Shown: positions 33,341 through 42,163, counted from the stretch's first letter. The stretch is 64,000 nucleotides of DNA from Microvirga sesbaniae (GCF_025460805.1 NZ_JAMXFJ010000001.1:277859-341858), one strand, 5' to 3'. Numbers and translations: made by a program. Notes: a model not told the origin generated them from the sequence alone.

Positions 33341-34714
33341 TCAGAACTGGAAATAGATGAACTCATAATTCGCGTCGTCGCCGATCTTGAACAGAACGAC
33401 CACCAGGAGAACCGCGAAGACGACCGCGATGGCCCGGCGCGGCGGGATCCGGTGCACGAAGGCCCAGGCCGTCGGGCCGAGCACGGCGACCAGCGCGGCG
33501 ATCAGGATCGTCCGCCACTTGATCGACGGGTCCGCTCCGCCGAGGCCGATCAGGCCCTCGTAGATCCGCAGCGCCGCGTCGAAGGTCGTGGCGCGGAAGA
33601 GCACCCAGGTGAGCATCACGAACAGCATTGTCAGGACCCAGCCTGCCGCGCGCGGCATGGCGAGCCCGGCGCGCCGCCACAGCACGCCCGCTGCGAGCGC
33701 GAGCCCGTGGGCGGCCCCCCAGGCGACGAAGGTCAGCCCGGCGCCGTGCCAGAGGCCGCCGAGCGTCATGGTGGCCAACAGGGCCGCGAGCTGCACCGCC
33801 AGGCCCTTCCGGTTGCCGCCCATGGCGATGTAGAGGTAGTCGCGCAGGAAGCGAGACAGGGTCATGTGCCAGCGCCGCCAGAAATCCTGCAGCGACACGG
33901 ACCGGTAGGGCGCGTCGAAGTTCTGCGGCAGCACGATGCCGAAGAGCAGCGCGAGACCGAGCGCCATGTCGGTATAGCCCGAGAAATCGAAATAGATCTG
34001 GAACGTGAAGCCGAGCATCGCCTGCCAGGCCTCGCCCAGCGCGACGGCCTTTCCGGCGGCGGCGGCCTGGAAGATCGGGTTGACGTATTCGGAGAGCGGG
34101 TCGCCGAGCAGGGTCTTCTTCGCCAGGCCGCAGACCAGCAGCATGAGCCCCCGCGCGATGCGCTCGTCGGCGTCGGGCCGCCGGTAAGGCCGCTCCTCGA
34201 ACTGGTGCATGATCTCGCTCCAGCGCACCAGGGGGCCGGCGAGAACCTGCGGGAAGAACGCGATGTAGAGGCCGTAGCGGACCGGATCGTACAGGGGCGC
34301 TTTGCCCTTCTTCAGATCCGTCAGGTACATGATGTGGTGGAACGTGAAGAACGAGATGCCGAGCGGCAGCGCGATCTCCACGTGGAGCCTCGGCAGCCCG
34401 GGCACGAGGGCGGCGAGGTCCATGAAGAAGTTGAAATACTTGAAGACCGCCAGGACGAGCAGGTTGGCGGCGATCGCCAGCGGGATCAGGACGGATCGCC
34501 CCGAGCGCACGAAGGCCCTGGCGACGAGCCAGTTGACCATGAGGGAGCCGGCCAGAAGCGGCACGAACCGCCAGTCCCAGTAGCCGTAGAAGACAACCGA
34601 CAGCCCGAGCAGCACGGGCAGCCGCCATGCGGGACGGAACCGCTCGACGGCCCCATGGGCCAGCAGCGCGACCGGCAGGAAGGCGAACAGGAAGATGAAC
34701 GAGTTGAAGAGCAT
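33341..34714 (-). CDS. MBOAT-family membrane O-acyltransferase (AlgI-like)
   Basis: 457-residue polytopic membrane protein with about ten hydrophobic helices. It starts with MLFNSFIFLFAFLPVALLAHG, the standard AlgI/PatA-like opening (LFNSxxFLxFFLPV). The catalytic His lies in LGGLWHGAGLTFVAWGAAHG and the conserved SLQDFWRRWHMTLSRFLRDYLY segment is present (in short parts). Members acetylate extracellular polysaccharides by passing acetyl groups across the membrane, usually with an AlgJ/AlgX-type partner; none is adjacent. The upstream open frame to 34801 lacks a ribosome-binding site, so ATG at 34714 is used. Confidence 0.92.
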   Translation of the reverse strand: MLFNSFIFLFAFLPVALLAHGAVERFRPAWRLPVLLGLSVVFYGYWDWRFVPLLAGSLMVNWLVARAFVRSGRSVLIPLAIAANLLVLAVFKYFNFFMDLAALVPGLPRLHVEIALPLGISFFTFHHIMYLTDLKKGKAPLYDPVRYGLYIAFFPQVLAGPLVRWSEIMHQFEERPYRRPDADERIARGLMLLVCGLAKKTLLGDPLSEYVNPIFQAAAAGKAVALGEAWQAMLGFTFQIYFDFSGYTDMALGLALLFGIVLPQNFDAPYRSVSLQDFWRRWHMTLSRFLRDYLYIAMGGNRKGLAVQLAALLATMTLGGLWHGAGLTFVAWGAAHGLALAAGVLWRRAGLAMPRAAGWVLTMLFVMLTWVLFRATTFDAALRIYEGLIGLGGADPSIKWRTILIAALVAVLGPTAWAFVHRIPPRRAIAVVFAVLLVVVLFKIGDDANYEFIYFQF

Positions 34715-34960
34715 TCCCGCAACAGCATCGTTGAGCGGCGCGGAATGCTCCCTTCCACGCCCTGACAGGGGTCTTGTGCGGGACTGCTTACCTTGCGTCA
34801 ACTCATGGATCGGGAAGGCGGCCCATGTTCCTCACGCTTCCGGCCGCCGGAACGGGCCCTGGATCACTGTGCCGCGCCCGATCGGCCTCCGGGGCGGTCC
34901 TCCCGGTCGAGCGGCTGCGGCTCGCGTCCGTGCCAAGTCACCACCGGCTCACACCACCCT

Positions 34961-35143
34961 CCATGTCATCACCGGGCCCGTCCCGGTGATCCCGATGATG
35001 AGAGGCGCCGCGCCCCAAAAGATCGGGATGGCCGGGACAAGCCTGGCCATGACGTGGCGAGGGTGGCAGGAAGGGCGGAGGGTGCCATGACGCCGGAGGG
35101 TGTCCGTGGGAGCATGAGACGGCCGGGACAGGCCCGGCCATGA
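34961..35143. repeat. family A palindromic repeat block
   Basis: Gap 34715-35199. Contains one CATCACCGGG/CCCGGTGAT arm pair, one ATGGCCGGGACAAG...CTGGCCATGACG palindrome, the linker GGAAGGGCGGAGGGTGCC and a second GGCCGGGACAGGCCCGGCC palindrome. The first 240 bases of the gap show no gene or repeat. Confidence 0.8.
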
Positions 35144-35199
35144 CGGATAGGGCGGAGCCCCATCGTGCCCGGGCGTGATCGCCCGTGACCCCGGCGCCC

Positions 35200-35352
35200 T
35201 TATCCGATCTGCTCGAGGATGATGGCCCGGATCTCTTCGCGGGTGAGGCTGCTTTGTTGCGGCTGCCAGGTGAGGCTGGACTTGCGGGGTGGCGTCGTCG
35301 CCGAGGCCTGAAGGCGGGCCTTGGCGGGCTTGGTATGGGAAATGGTCTTCAT
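35200..35352 (-). CDS. small hypothetical protein (50 residues)
   Basis: Encodes MKTISHTKPAKARLQASATT..., a basic Lys/Arg/Thr-rich N-terminal half followed by SLTREEIRAIILEQIG, a short amphipathic helix with a defined C-terminus. AAGGAC lies five bases before the ATG. The sharp change from disordered basic to helical acidic sequence, and codon use like the neighbours, support a real gene. No family recognised. It sits alone beside a family A repeat block. Confidence 0.5.
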   Translation of the reverse strand: MKTISHTKPAKARLQASATTPPRKSSLTWQPQQSSLTREEIRAIILEQIG

Positions 35353-35613
35353 GATGTCCTTGGTCGACTCCGGCATCGCGCCGGGCAGACGTTATTGTTC
35401 GTTGATGATGTCGCGTGCGGTGCAAAACGACGGATCCGCCGCGTTGTTCCACGCAGCGACCAAACTTCAAAGATGCGGAAAGCGGGCTCGGCGCTCGATC
35501 AGGAGCTTCAGAGAGCAGGCCGAACATGTCGGTTGGATGACCATCATATGGACGATGTTCGGGATGAATGCAAGATCAAAGCGCAAACAGAACAGAAGCG
35601 GGAACAATAACGA

Positions 35614-35704
35614 CAAGGCGGAGCCCTGTCGGACAGTGGTTTTATTTCGTGTCTGTTCAAGCTCTTCCGGTTGTCACGAGGATCGACTGTCCGCCTCTGC
35701 CTTG
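35614..35704. other. long inverted repeat in the gene-poor region upstream of rpsU
   Basis: The 627-base gap 35353-35979 is less GC-rich than the window. CAAGGC (35614-35619) and CGGACAGT (35630-35637) are mirrored by ACTGTCCG (35686-35693) and GCCTTG (35699-35704), giving an interrupted stem around a 48-base T-rich loop. It could be a structured RNA, a terminator or a relic of a mobile element. A TTGACA at 35738 lacks a matching -10. No protein gene is convincing in the gap. Confidence 0.35.
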
Positions 35705-35979
35705 TATTCGCCCCATCCAGGCCCTAGATGAATGCTATTGACATCCGCCGGACAATCGGGCCGCCGCGCCTTCGCCGTCAAGGCGCACGTTCGGACACTC
35801 TTCCCGACATCGACGAACCGAGCGCGAGGTCTTCTCCCGCATCAAGGCGGGAGTGGTCGAGCGCGCCGTGCGCGAAGGCAGGATCCGCAGCGCGTGACCA
35901 TCGAGGCGTCGTGCGATGGATCCGTGACGCCGGCCCGACATCCGACCCCATGTGAGACAGATTCGAGAAAGGACATCCC

Positions 35980-36270
35980 TTGCAGGTTTTCGTCAGAGAC
36001 AACAACGTCGACCAGGCTCTTCGGGCTCTCAAGAGGAAGCTGCAGCGGGAAGGCGTCTTCCGTGAGATGAAGGCGCGGAAGTCCTACGAGAAGCCCTCCG
36101 AGCGCAAGATCCGCGAGAAGGCGGAAGCGGTTCGCCGGGCGCGCAAGCTCGCCCGCAAGCAGGCCATCCGCGAAGGATTGATCGCCGCGCCGAAGCGTCC
36201 CGCCCGGCCCGGGCGCGGGGGGGCCGGTTCCGCACGTCCCGCCGCGCCGGCTCCGAAGCCCGCCGAGTAA
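35980..36270 (+). CDS. rpsU: 30S ribosomal protein S21 (TTG start)
   Basis: Small-subunit protein S21, 96 residues. [25 protein letters not shown] is the conserved core (quoted in part), followed by a basic helix [14 protein letters not shown] and an alanine/proline/arginine-rich C-terminal tail longer than in enterics but usual in alphaproteobacteria. The only start that gives the family N-terminus is TTG at 35980 (TTG CAG GTT), with AAAGGAC seven bases upstream. A non-ATG start on an abundant ribosomal protein is notable and could be a means of limiting its level. Confidence 0.93.
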   Translation: MQVFVRDNNVDQALRALKRKLQREGVFREMKARKSYEKPSERKIREKAEAVRRARKLARKQAIREGLIAAPKRPARPGRGGAGSARPAAPAPKPAE

Positions 36271-36326
36271 CCGCGTCGGCCGCGTCGCCGCGCAGGGTGC
36301 CCTGCGCGGCCTTCCGCCCGCCCGTA

Positions 36327-36398
36327 GCCGAAACTCCTGGCGGAGCCGAAACTCCTGGCGGAGCCGAAACTCCTGGCGGAGCCGAAATTCCTGGACGG
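36327..36398. repeat. 18-base tandem repeat (4 copies) upstream of cysK
   Basis: Three identical units GCCGAAACTCCTGGCGGA at 36327, 36345 and 36363 and a fourth with two changes at 36381. The array ends 49 bases before the cysK ATG, so copy-number change could alter the cysK leader. The core is shared with the array at 29824. Confidence 0.85.
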
Positions 36399-36447
36399 AT
36401 TCGGCCCCTTTCACTAAGCTTGAGAGGGAGAAACGAGGAGGGCCCGC

Positions 36448-37533
36448 ATGGACAACCCGAAGCCTCAGATCAGGACGACCGACGGCCGAGGACGACTGTT
36501 CGACAGCGTCGTCGACACCATCGGCGACACGCCCTGCATCCGCGTCAACCATCTCGCGCCCGCGCATGTCACGCTCTACGTCAAGGCCGAGTTCTTCAAC
36601 CCCGCCGCCTCGGTCAAGGACCGGCTCGCCATCGGGATCATTGAGGCGGCCGAGCGGTCCGGCGCGCTGAAGCCCGGCCAGACCGTCGTCGAGGCGACGA
36701 GCGGCAACACGGGCATCGGGCTCGCGATGGTCTGCGCCCAGAAGGGCTATCCGCTCGTCGTCACCATGGCGGACAGCTTCTCGGTCGAGCGGCGCAAGCT
36801 CATGCGCATGCTGGGCGCCAAGGTGGTGCTCACGCCGCGCGCCGCCAAGGGCTTCGGCATGTACCAGAAGGCCGTGGAGCTCGCGGAGGCGAACGGCTGG
36901 TTCCTCGCCCGGCAGTTCGAGACGCAGGCCAACGCCGACATCCACGAGGCGACGACCGCGCGCGAGATCCTCGGCGACTTCAAGGGCCGGCGACTCGATT
37001 ATTTCGTCACCGGCTACGGCACGGGCGGCACCGTCACGGGCGTCGGCCGGGTGCTGCGCCGGGAGCGGCCCGAGACGAAGATCGTTCTGAGCGAACCGGC
37101 GAACGCGCAACTCGTCGGCAGCGGCCGCGCCCAGGGCCGCGCCGAGAACGGCGCCCCGGCCGAGAGCCACCCGGCCTTCGAGCCGCACCCGATCCAGGGC
37201 TGGACGCCCGACTTCATCCCGTTCGTGCTCCAGGAGGCGATCGACCGGAAGTTCTACGACGAGCTGATCCCGGTGGCCGGCGCCGAGGGCATGAAATGGG
37301 CCCGGATGCTCGCCCAGAAGGAGGGCATCTTCACCGGCGTCTCCGGAGGCTCCACCGTGGCGGTCGCCATGCAGGTGGCCGAGCGCGCGCCCGAGGGATC
37401 GGTGATCCTCGCCATGCTGCCCGACACCGGCGAGCGCTATCTCTCGACACCGCTCTTCGAGGCGATCCCCGAGGACATGACCGACGAGGAGGCCGCCCTG
37501 TCGCGCTCGACCCCGGGCTTCCAGATGGGCTGA
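36448..37533 (+). CDS. cysK: cysteine synthase (O-acetylserine sulfhydrylase) family
   Basis: PLP fold-type II enzyme of 361 residues making cysteine from O-acetylserine and sulfide. DTIGDTPCIRVN opens the fold, the PLP lysine is in NPAASVKDRLA, the asparagine loop is EATSGNTGIGLA and the phosphate loop GYGTGGTVTGVGRVL. An insertion of about 20 residues (GRAQGRAENGAPAESH) before HPIQGW, and a C-terminal extension to STPGFQMG, make it longer than CysK (about 320). CysM or a related beta-replacement activity is possible. Strong GAGGAG site; an 18-base tandem array lies just upstream. Confidence 0.88.
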   Translation: MDNPKPQIRTTDGRGRLFDSVVDTIGDTPCIRVNHLAPAHVTLYVKAEFFNPAASVKDRLAIGIIEAAERSGALKPGQTVVEATSGNTGIGLAMVCAQKGYPLVVTMADSFSVERRKLMRMLGAKVVLTPRAAKGFGMYQKAVELAEANGWFLARQFETQANADIHEATTAREILGDFKGRRLDYFVTGYGTGGTVTGVGRVLRRERPETKIVLSEPANAQLVGSGRAQGRAENGAPAESHPAFEPHPIQGWTPDFIPFVLQEAIDRKFYDELIPVAGAEGMKWARMLAQKEGIFTGVSGGSTVAVAMQVAERAPEGSVILAMLPDTGERYLSTPLFEAIPEDMTDEEAALSRSTPGFQMG

Positions 37534-37580
37534 CGGTCTGGCGTGTCGGACGGGAGGGATGCCCTCACGCCGCCGTCCAC

Positions 37581-37862
37581 TCTCCACGTCATCACCGGGC
37601 TTGTCCCGGTGATCCCGCTTCCGAGAGGCGCGGCGCTTTTCCGCTCGGGATGGCCGGCACAAGGCCGGCCATGACCCGGGGAGGGGCGCGCCACTCCAAT
37701 GGTCATCCACCACGTCATCACCGGCCCTGTGCCGGTGATCCCGATCATGGGAAGCGCCGCGCCTCACCGCATCGGGATGGCCGGGACAAGCACGGCCATG
37801 ACCTGGGGAGGGTGTCCGTGAGAGCATGGGATGGCCGGCACAGGGCCAGCCATGACAGGGGA
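37581..37862. repeat. family A palindromic repeat block (largest)
   Basis: Fills most of gap 37534-37977. Holds two CATCACCGG.../...CCGGTGATCCCG arm pairs (about 37590 and 37714), a GCACAAGGCCGGCC palindrome (about 37650-37672), a GGGACAAGCACGGCC copy (about 37780) and a GGCACAGGGCCAGCC copy (about 37835). Confidence 0.85.
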
Positions 37863-37977
37863 GGTCGTGCAAACCGCCCATCGGGTCAGACTTTCCGAGG
37901 CCCTGACCCCGGCCCTTATGCGGATGGTGTGCAACCTTGCGGACGAAGCCGTTGCCCGACGGCCTGAAGGAGATCGT

Positions 37978-38868
37978 TCACGCCCGTCCCGTGACGGCCG
38001 GCCGCAGCACGTCCTCGCACCATTGCCGGAAGGTGGTGGGCGTCGTGTTCTCGGCCGTGCGCGGCTCGGCGTTGTCCAGGCCCTCGGCCTTGGCCGTCAT
38101 CATGTCGGCGTAGCCCTCCACGAAGGCGGGCGACAGGCCCGCGGCCGACAGCTGAGCCTTGAAGGCCTCGATCGGAACCGCGCGGTGCACGATCGGCCGG
38201 CCCAGCACCTCCGCCATGATCCGCGCCATGTCGTTTGGGGAGAGATCTTCCGGGCCGAGCACCGCGCGATGTCCCTGGCCGCTCCAGCCCCGATTCACGA
38301 GGAGGTCGGCGGCCACCGCGGCGATGTCGCGGGTTGCGCAGACGGGAGCCTTCCGGTCGCCGCGACCCGGCGAGAAGAACTCGCCCCGGTCGCGGATCGA
38401 CGCCACCTGCCGCAGCAGGTTGTCCATGAAGGACGGCATCGTCAGAGCGCGATAGTTCACGCCCGTGCCGGCGATCAGATCGTCCATGGCGAGCGACGCG
38501 GTGACGAGCCCGGCCCGGTCCGCCATCGGGGTGCCCCGGCCCAGGGCCGAGATCCCGACCACGTGACCGACGCCGCACATCTTGAACGCCTCGCAGGCGG
38601 GACGGGCGAAGCCCGCATAGACCGCGTTCAGGCTCTCCGCATGCGGGTTGGGCGGAGGGAGCCAGAACACTGCGTCCGCCCCGTCGAAGGCGCGCTCCAC
38701 CACGTCCGCCTCGCCATGCGAGCCCTGGACGACCTCGATCCGCGCGAGCGTCTCTTCGGGCAGGCGGGACGGATCGCGCGCGATGACGCGGACCGGTTCG
38801 CCCGCGTGCAGCAGCCGGGCCAGGACCTGGCGGCCGATGGACCCGGTGGGCGTTGTGACGACGATCAT
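37978..38868 (-). CDS. NmrA/SDR-type NAD(P)-binding oxidoreductase-like protein
   Basis: 296-residue atypical short-chain dehydrogenase. The NAD(P) loop is VVTTPTGSIGRQVLARLL (T-G-x-x-G-x-x pattern) at residues 3-20, with HAGEPVRVIARDPSRL as the cofactor-selecting strand; FDGADAVFWLPPPNP and GHVVGISALG continue the Rossmann fold. The C-terminal half resembles NmrA/NAD(P)H-binding proteins (LSPNDMARIMAEVLGRPI). No Tyr-x-x-x-Lys catalytic pair is clear, so a sensing role or a quinone-reductase-like role is possible. Divergent from the AraC regulator at 39010, which probably controls it. Confidence 0.82.
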   Translation of the reverse strand: MIVVTTPTGSIGRQVLARLLHAGEPVRVIARDPSRLPEETLARIEVVQGSHGEADVVERAFDGADAVFWLPPPNPHAESLNAVYAGFARPACEAFKMCGVGHVVGISALGRGTPMADRAGLVTASLAMDDLIAGTGVNYRALTMPSFMDNLLRQVASIRDRGEFFSPGRGDRKAPVCATRDIAAVAADLLVNRGWSGQGHRAVLGPEDLSPNDMARIMAEVLGRPIVHRAVPIEAFKAQLSAAGLSPAFVEGYADMMTAKAEGLDNAEPRTAENTTPTTFRQWCEDVLRPAVTGRA

Positions 38869-39009
38869 GCCTGTTCCTTCCTTGATGATACCCACGCGAC
38901 GGCCCGGGATGTGTTGCCCGTGCCCATGCTTTAAGCTCTCCTGGCTTTAATCCGCTGCGGCCGGACGCTCCATGCGCGTTCGTCCGAACAATCGTCGAGA
39001 TCGTCCAGA

Positions 39010-40011
39010 ATGCCAGTCGATCCTCTCTCCGACGTGTTGGCGCTCATCAAGCCGCGAGGCTCCGTCTCGGCGGGCTTCGAGGCCGGGGGCGAATGGGCGG
39101 TCCGCTTCGCCGACCAGCACGCCCGCATCAAGTGCTACGCGGTCACCCGCGGCGCGTGCTGGCTCGCGGTCGAGGGCACGGACGAGACCGCTCTGATCCG
39201 GGCCGGCGACTGCTTCATCCTGCCGAGCGGCCGGCCGTTCCGGATCGGGAGCGATCTCGATCGGCCGCCGGTCGACGCCGCCACGATCTTCCCGCCCCCG
39301 CGGGACGGGGGCGTCGTCTCCCTGAACGGGGGCGGCGCCTTCGCGCTCGTGGGCAGCCGCTTCGCCGTCGAGGGGCGTCACGCGTCCATGCTGCTCGGCG
39401 CCCTGCCGGCGCTCATCCACATCCGGCGCGAGAGCGACCAGGAGGCGCTGCGCTGGTCGGTGGAGCGCATGATGCGGGAGATCCGCGAGGGCCAGCCCGG
39501 CAGCGCCCTGGTGGCGCAGCATCTCGCCCACATGATGCTCGTCCAGGCGCTGCGGCTGCACCTCGCAGAGGCCGGGCCGACGCGCGTCGGCTGGTTCTTC
39601 GCCCTCGGCGATCCGCGCCTGTCAGCCGCGATGGCCGCCATGCACGGCGATCCGGCGCATCGCTGGACCCTGCGGGAGCTCGGACGGCTCGCCGGGATGT
39701 CGCGATCGAGCTTCGCCCTCGCGTTCCGCGAACGGGTCGGGGAGACCCCGATGGCCTATCTGACCCGGTGGCGGATGCTGCTCGCCGCCGAGCGGTTGTC
39801 GGCGGGCGATCAGATCGCCTTGATCGCCCCGAGTCTCGGCTACGAATCCGAGGGCGCGTTCAGCACCGCGTTCAAGCGCGTGATGGGCCGCTCGCCGCGC
39901 GCCTTCGGCGGCCGTCAGGACGGGACGGCACGGCGGCCGCCCGGCATTAACCGGGTGCTTACCCGCCTGCCCGATAGTGCCGGTCTGGTGACGGCAAAGG
40001 AGAAGCCATGA
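39010..40011 (+). CDS. AraC-family transcriptional regulator with cupin sensor
   Basis: 333 residues. N-terminal AraC_binding/cupin_6 domain (about 1-185; DPLSDVLALIKPRGSVSAGFEAGG, GDCFILPSGRPFRIGSD) and C-terminal double helix-turn-helix (about 200-300): WTLRELGRLAGMSRSSFALAFRERVGETPMAYLTRWRM and IAPSLGYESEGAFSTAFKRVMGRSPRAF (in short parts), the AraC signature. Cupin_6 regulators typically control the divergent oxidoreductase gene, here at 38868, in response to a small molecule. The C-terminus runs 30 residues beyond the HTH and overlaps the gapR start (ATGA). Confidence 0.93.
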   Translation: MPVDPLSDVLALIKPRGSVSAGFEAGGEWAVRFADQHARIKCYAVTRGACWLAVEGTDETALIRAGDCFILPSGRPFRIGSDLDRPPVDAATIFPPPRDGGVVSLNGGGAFALVGSRFAVEGRHASMLLGALPALIHIRRESDQEALRWSVERMMREIREGQPGSALVAQHLAHMMLVQALRLHLAEAGPTRVGWFFALGDPRLSAAMAAMHGDPAHRWTLRELGRLAGMSRSSFALAFRERVGETPMAYLTRWRMLLAAERLSAGDQIALIAPSLGYESEGAFSTAFKRVMGRSPRAFGGRQDGTARRPPGINRVLTRLPDSAGLVTAKEKP

Positions 40012-40280
40012 GTGACGTCGTTGGAATTCCGGGCAATCGGATCCGCTCGTTCGTGGAGCGCATCGAGCAGATCGAGAACGAGATCAAGGAGCTGAACGAG
40101 GCCAAGAAGGAGGTCTTCTCCGAGGCCAAGGGCGAGGGCTTCGACGTGAAGATCCTCAAGGAGATCATCAAGCTGCGCAAGCAGGACCAGGACGAGCGCG
40201 ACGAGCACGACAGCCTGCTCGACGTCTACATGCGGGCCATGGACGAGGCCGGTCCCGAGCCGGTCGCCGAAGCGGCCTGA
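40008..40280 (+). CDS. gapR: GapR family nucleoid-associated DNA-binding protein (DUF2312)
   Basis: 90 residues. [50 protein letters not shown] (quoted in part) is the GapR coiled coil, which forms a tetrameric clamp on overtwisted AT-rich DNA ahead of replication and transcription in Caulobacter; it is conserved through alphaproteobacteria. The C-terminal [11 protein letters not shown] helix is also typical. It overlaps the AraC gene by four bases but is probably also expressed from its own promoter, since it is a housekeeping protein. A strong terminator follows. Confidence 0.94.
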   Translation: MSDVVGIPGNRIRSFVERIEQIENEIKELNEAKKEVFSEAKGEGFDVKILKEIIKLRKQDQDERDEHDSLLDVYMRAMDEAGPEPVAEAA

Positions 40281-40307
40281 TCAGCCCCGCGCGCCTCCGA
40301 CGCGACG

Positions 40308-40336
40308 AAGGCCGCCTCTGACGAGGCGGCCTTTTT
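40308..40336 (+). terminator. intrinsic terminator after gapR
   Basis: AAGGCCGCCTC-TGAC-GAGGCGGCCTT forms a perfect 11-pair stem with a four-base loop followed by TTT, 28 bases past the gapR stop. The clearest terminator in the window. Confidence 0.92.
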
Positions 40337-40412
40337 CATGCGCGTGCGCGTGCCAAGAGTGGAGCGTCGGATTCACCCCAAAAGGGCAAGTCCACGTTTC
40401 GCGTCCGATGCT

Positions 40413-41045
40413 TCAGCCGCGCGACGGCGCCGACTTCTTGCGCGCGCCGCCCGTCCGCGCGGCGCCGGTGCCGCGATCCTCGCCGCCCTGGCCGCCGAGC
40501 GCGCCCGTCAGCACCTCGCCCGCCGCTCCGATGGCGGCCGCCGCCACTTCAAGGGGCGCGGCCACGATCTCGGCCCCGAGGCTGCCGGCCGCCGACACGG
40601 CCCGGCGGCCTTCCTGCACGCCGCCCTGGCCCTGCGCGCCGCCCTGCGGCGCCTCGAGCACGTTCGCCACCGCCCTCAGGGCCTCGGCCATCACGGCACG
40701 GGCCTGCGGGGAGGTGAGGGTGGTCTCGAGGCTCGAGAGCCACGCCATCGGGTTCAGCAGGCCGCCCTGCGGACGGGACGCGGAGCGCGCCCGGCTGGTG
40801 GAGCGCGACGCGCCGGCGCTCGCGCGGGCGGAGGAGCGCGATCCCGCCGCGGAGCGGGCTTTGGCCGGAACGGCCTGCGACTTCGTCGCGGAGCGCGCGC
40901 TCGCCTTGGGCTGCGCGCGCTTCTGCGCGCGCTTCGATGCGGCGTCTCCCGTCTTGGTCGCCGACCGGGACGCGGATGCTCCCGAGGTCTTGCGGGCCTT
41001 GCTGGGTTGTGAGGTCCCACTCTTCCTGCTCGTCGCCATGGTCAT
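40413..41045 (-). CDS. basic Ala/Ser/Arg-rich protein with histone-tail-like N-terminus
   Basis: 210 residues. The first 95 are almost only Ala, Ser, Arg, Lys, Thr ([20 protein letters not shown]...), strongly basic and disordered like histone H1 tails or AlgP-type proteins. The C-terminal half is less biased: [39 protein letters not shown] suggests a helical pair (in short form), then a Gly/Gln/Ala region and a final [10 protein letters not shown] long upstream extension of the frame to 41279 lies in repeat DNA and is not used. Converges with gapR; a chromatin role is speculative. Confidence 0.7.
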   Translation of the reverse strand: MTMATSRKSGTSQPSKARKTSGASASRSATKTGDAASKRAQKRAQPKASARSATKSQAVPAKARSAAGSRSSARASAGASRSTSRARSASRPQGGLLNPMAWLSSLETTLTSPQARAVMAEALRAVANVLEAPQGGAQGQGGVQEGRRAVSAAGSLGAEIVAAPLEVAAAAIGAAGEVLTGALGGQGGEDRGTGAARTGGARKKSAPSRG

Positions 41046-41227
41046 GTCCTCTTCTGGTGAATCCGAGAGCCGGCCGCGCCGGGGCGCGGCCACACCCATG
41101 ACAATGACACCGTGTCCATTCGGTTCGCGAAAAGCCGCGGAATCACCGCGCCGCGTCGTCGCTCCTCTCGTGGCGAGAGAGGGCCTCTCACCCCTTTTCG
41201 ATGATGGGGAACGCCGTGCCGCGCAGA

Positions 41228-41330
41228 AGCGGGATGGCCGGCCATGACGTGTGGAGGGTGTTCGCACCGCCTCATGCAACCCGCCACGTCATCGCCGGGC
41301 TTGTCCCGGTGATCCCGATTGCTTTGAGCA
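41228..41330. repeat. family A palindromic repeat
   Basis: Gap 41046-41457. A short GATGGCCGGCCATGACGTG arm, then CGTCATCGCCGGGCTTG...CCCGGTGATCCCG (about 41289-41320). The remaining bases show nothing recognisable. Confidence 0.75.
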
Positions 41331-41457
41331 GCGTGTCCCACAGAATGACGAGGCGCCACTCACGTTCCGGGAGACCCACCAGTGGCAGACTTGACCGTGA
41401 GCCCTACCTGCTTCTGAGAGCGCGGCATTGTGAGCCGGCACGGGAGAGGGACGATCC

Positions 41458-41865
41458 ATGCGAATGCGCGTTCTGGCATGCGGGGCGGGCGTGGTCTTGT
41501 CGTTGGCGGCCTGCAACACGGTGACCCGTGGGGTCGAGGAGACGGTGACCATCACGGCCAGCCCGAACTCGGCGCGGATCCGAACGTCGCTCGGGCAGGA
41601 ATGTCCCCGCTCGCCTTGCGTCGTGAAGGTGAGTCGAAAGACCGAGTTCACCGCCTATGCGGACGCCAGGGGATACCGGCCGGGGTCGCTCCTGGTGAAG
41701 TCCGTGCTGACCGATCAGGCGGCTCCTGGCGTGATCGGGAACGCCATCCTGCCCGGCGGATCGGTTGGCCTGGTCCTCGATGCCGCAAACGGCGCCATGC
41801 TGGACCACCGGCCCAATCCTGCCCATATCGACCTCGTTCCCGTCGGCCGCGCCCGAAACCGGTAG
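41458..41865 (+). CDS. hypothetical lipoprotein
   Basis: 135 residues with a lipoprotein signal: MRMRVLACGAGVVLSLAAC, lipobox LAAC with the acylated Cys at residue 19. The rest resembles a PEGA-like beta domain (VTITASPNSARIRTSLGQ, CPRSPCVVKVSRKTEFTAYADARGYRPGS), a module that often carries Cys pairs. Two further cysteines (ECPRSPC) could form a disulfide. Anchored in the outer or inner membrane facing the periplasm. ATG at 41458, GGGAGAGG ribosome-binding site. Function unknown. Confidence 0.75.
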   Translation: MRMRVLACGAGVVLSLAACNTVTRGVEETVTITASPNSARIRTSLGQECPRSPCVVKVSRKTEFTAYADARGYRPGSLLVKSVLTDQAAPGVIGNAILPGGSVGLVLDAANGAMLDHRPNPAHIDLVPVGRARNR

Positions 41866-41939
41866 CACCGGGCACGTCCGGCGATTCCGATCGTGCGAGG
41901 CGTCCTGCGTCGCAGGCTCTCGATGCCCGACTCGAGCAA

Positions 41940-42045
41940 CCGTCATCACTGGCCCTGTGCCGGTGATTCCGATCGTGTGGAGCGCCGCGCTTTTCCGGAT
42001 CGGGATGGCCGGGACAGGCCCGGCCATGACAGGTGGAGGGTGTCA
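41940..42045. repeat. family A palindromic repeat
   Basis: CATCACTGGCCCTG...CCGGTGATTCCGATCG (about 41943-41975) and GATGGCCGGGACAGGCCCGGCCATGACAGG (about 42003-42032, shown in part) in the gap between the lipoprotein and kinase genes. Confidence 0.75.
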
Positions 42046-42163
42046 GTGAGACTGTGAGAGGGCCGGACGTCGCGCTCTGGACGCGGGTCACTTGCCTCGA
42101 TGGGCGGACGTTTCGTCGGCGAGCATTCAGTCGTTCCCGAAGGTCTCCCGGCGCCGGTCCCGT

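Noticed and set aside
35614..35704. Inverted repeat upstream of rpsU as transposon ends
   Set aside because: No transposase gene or target-site duplication is visible, and the repeat is interrupted.
35728..35955. Plus-strand 75-codon frame before rpsU
   Set aside because: No ribosome-binding site, Arg/Ser-rich, no homology pattern; treated as non-coding.
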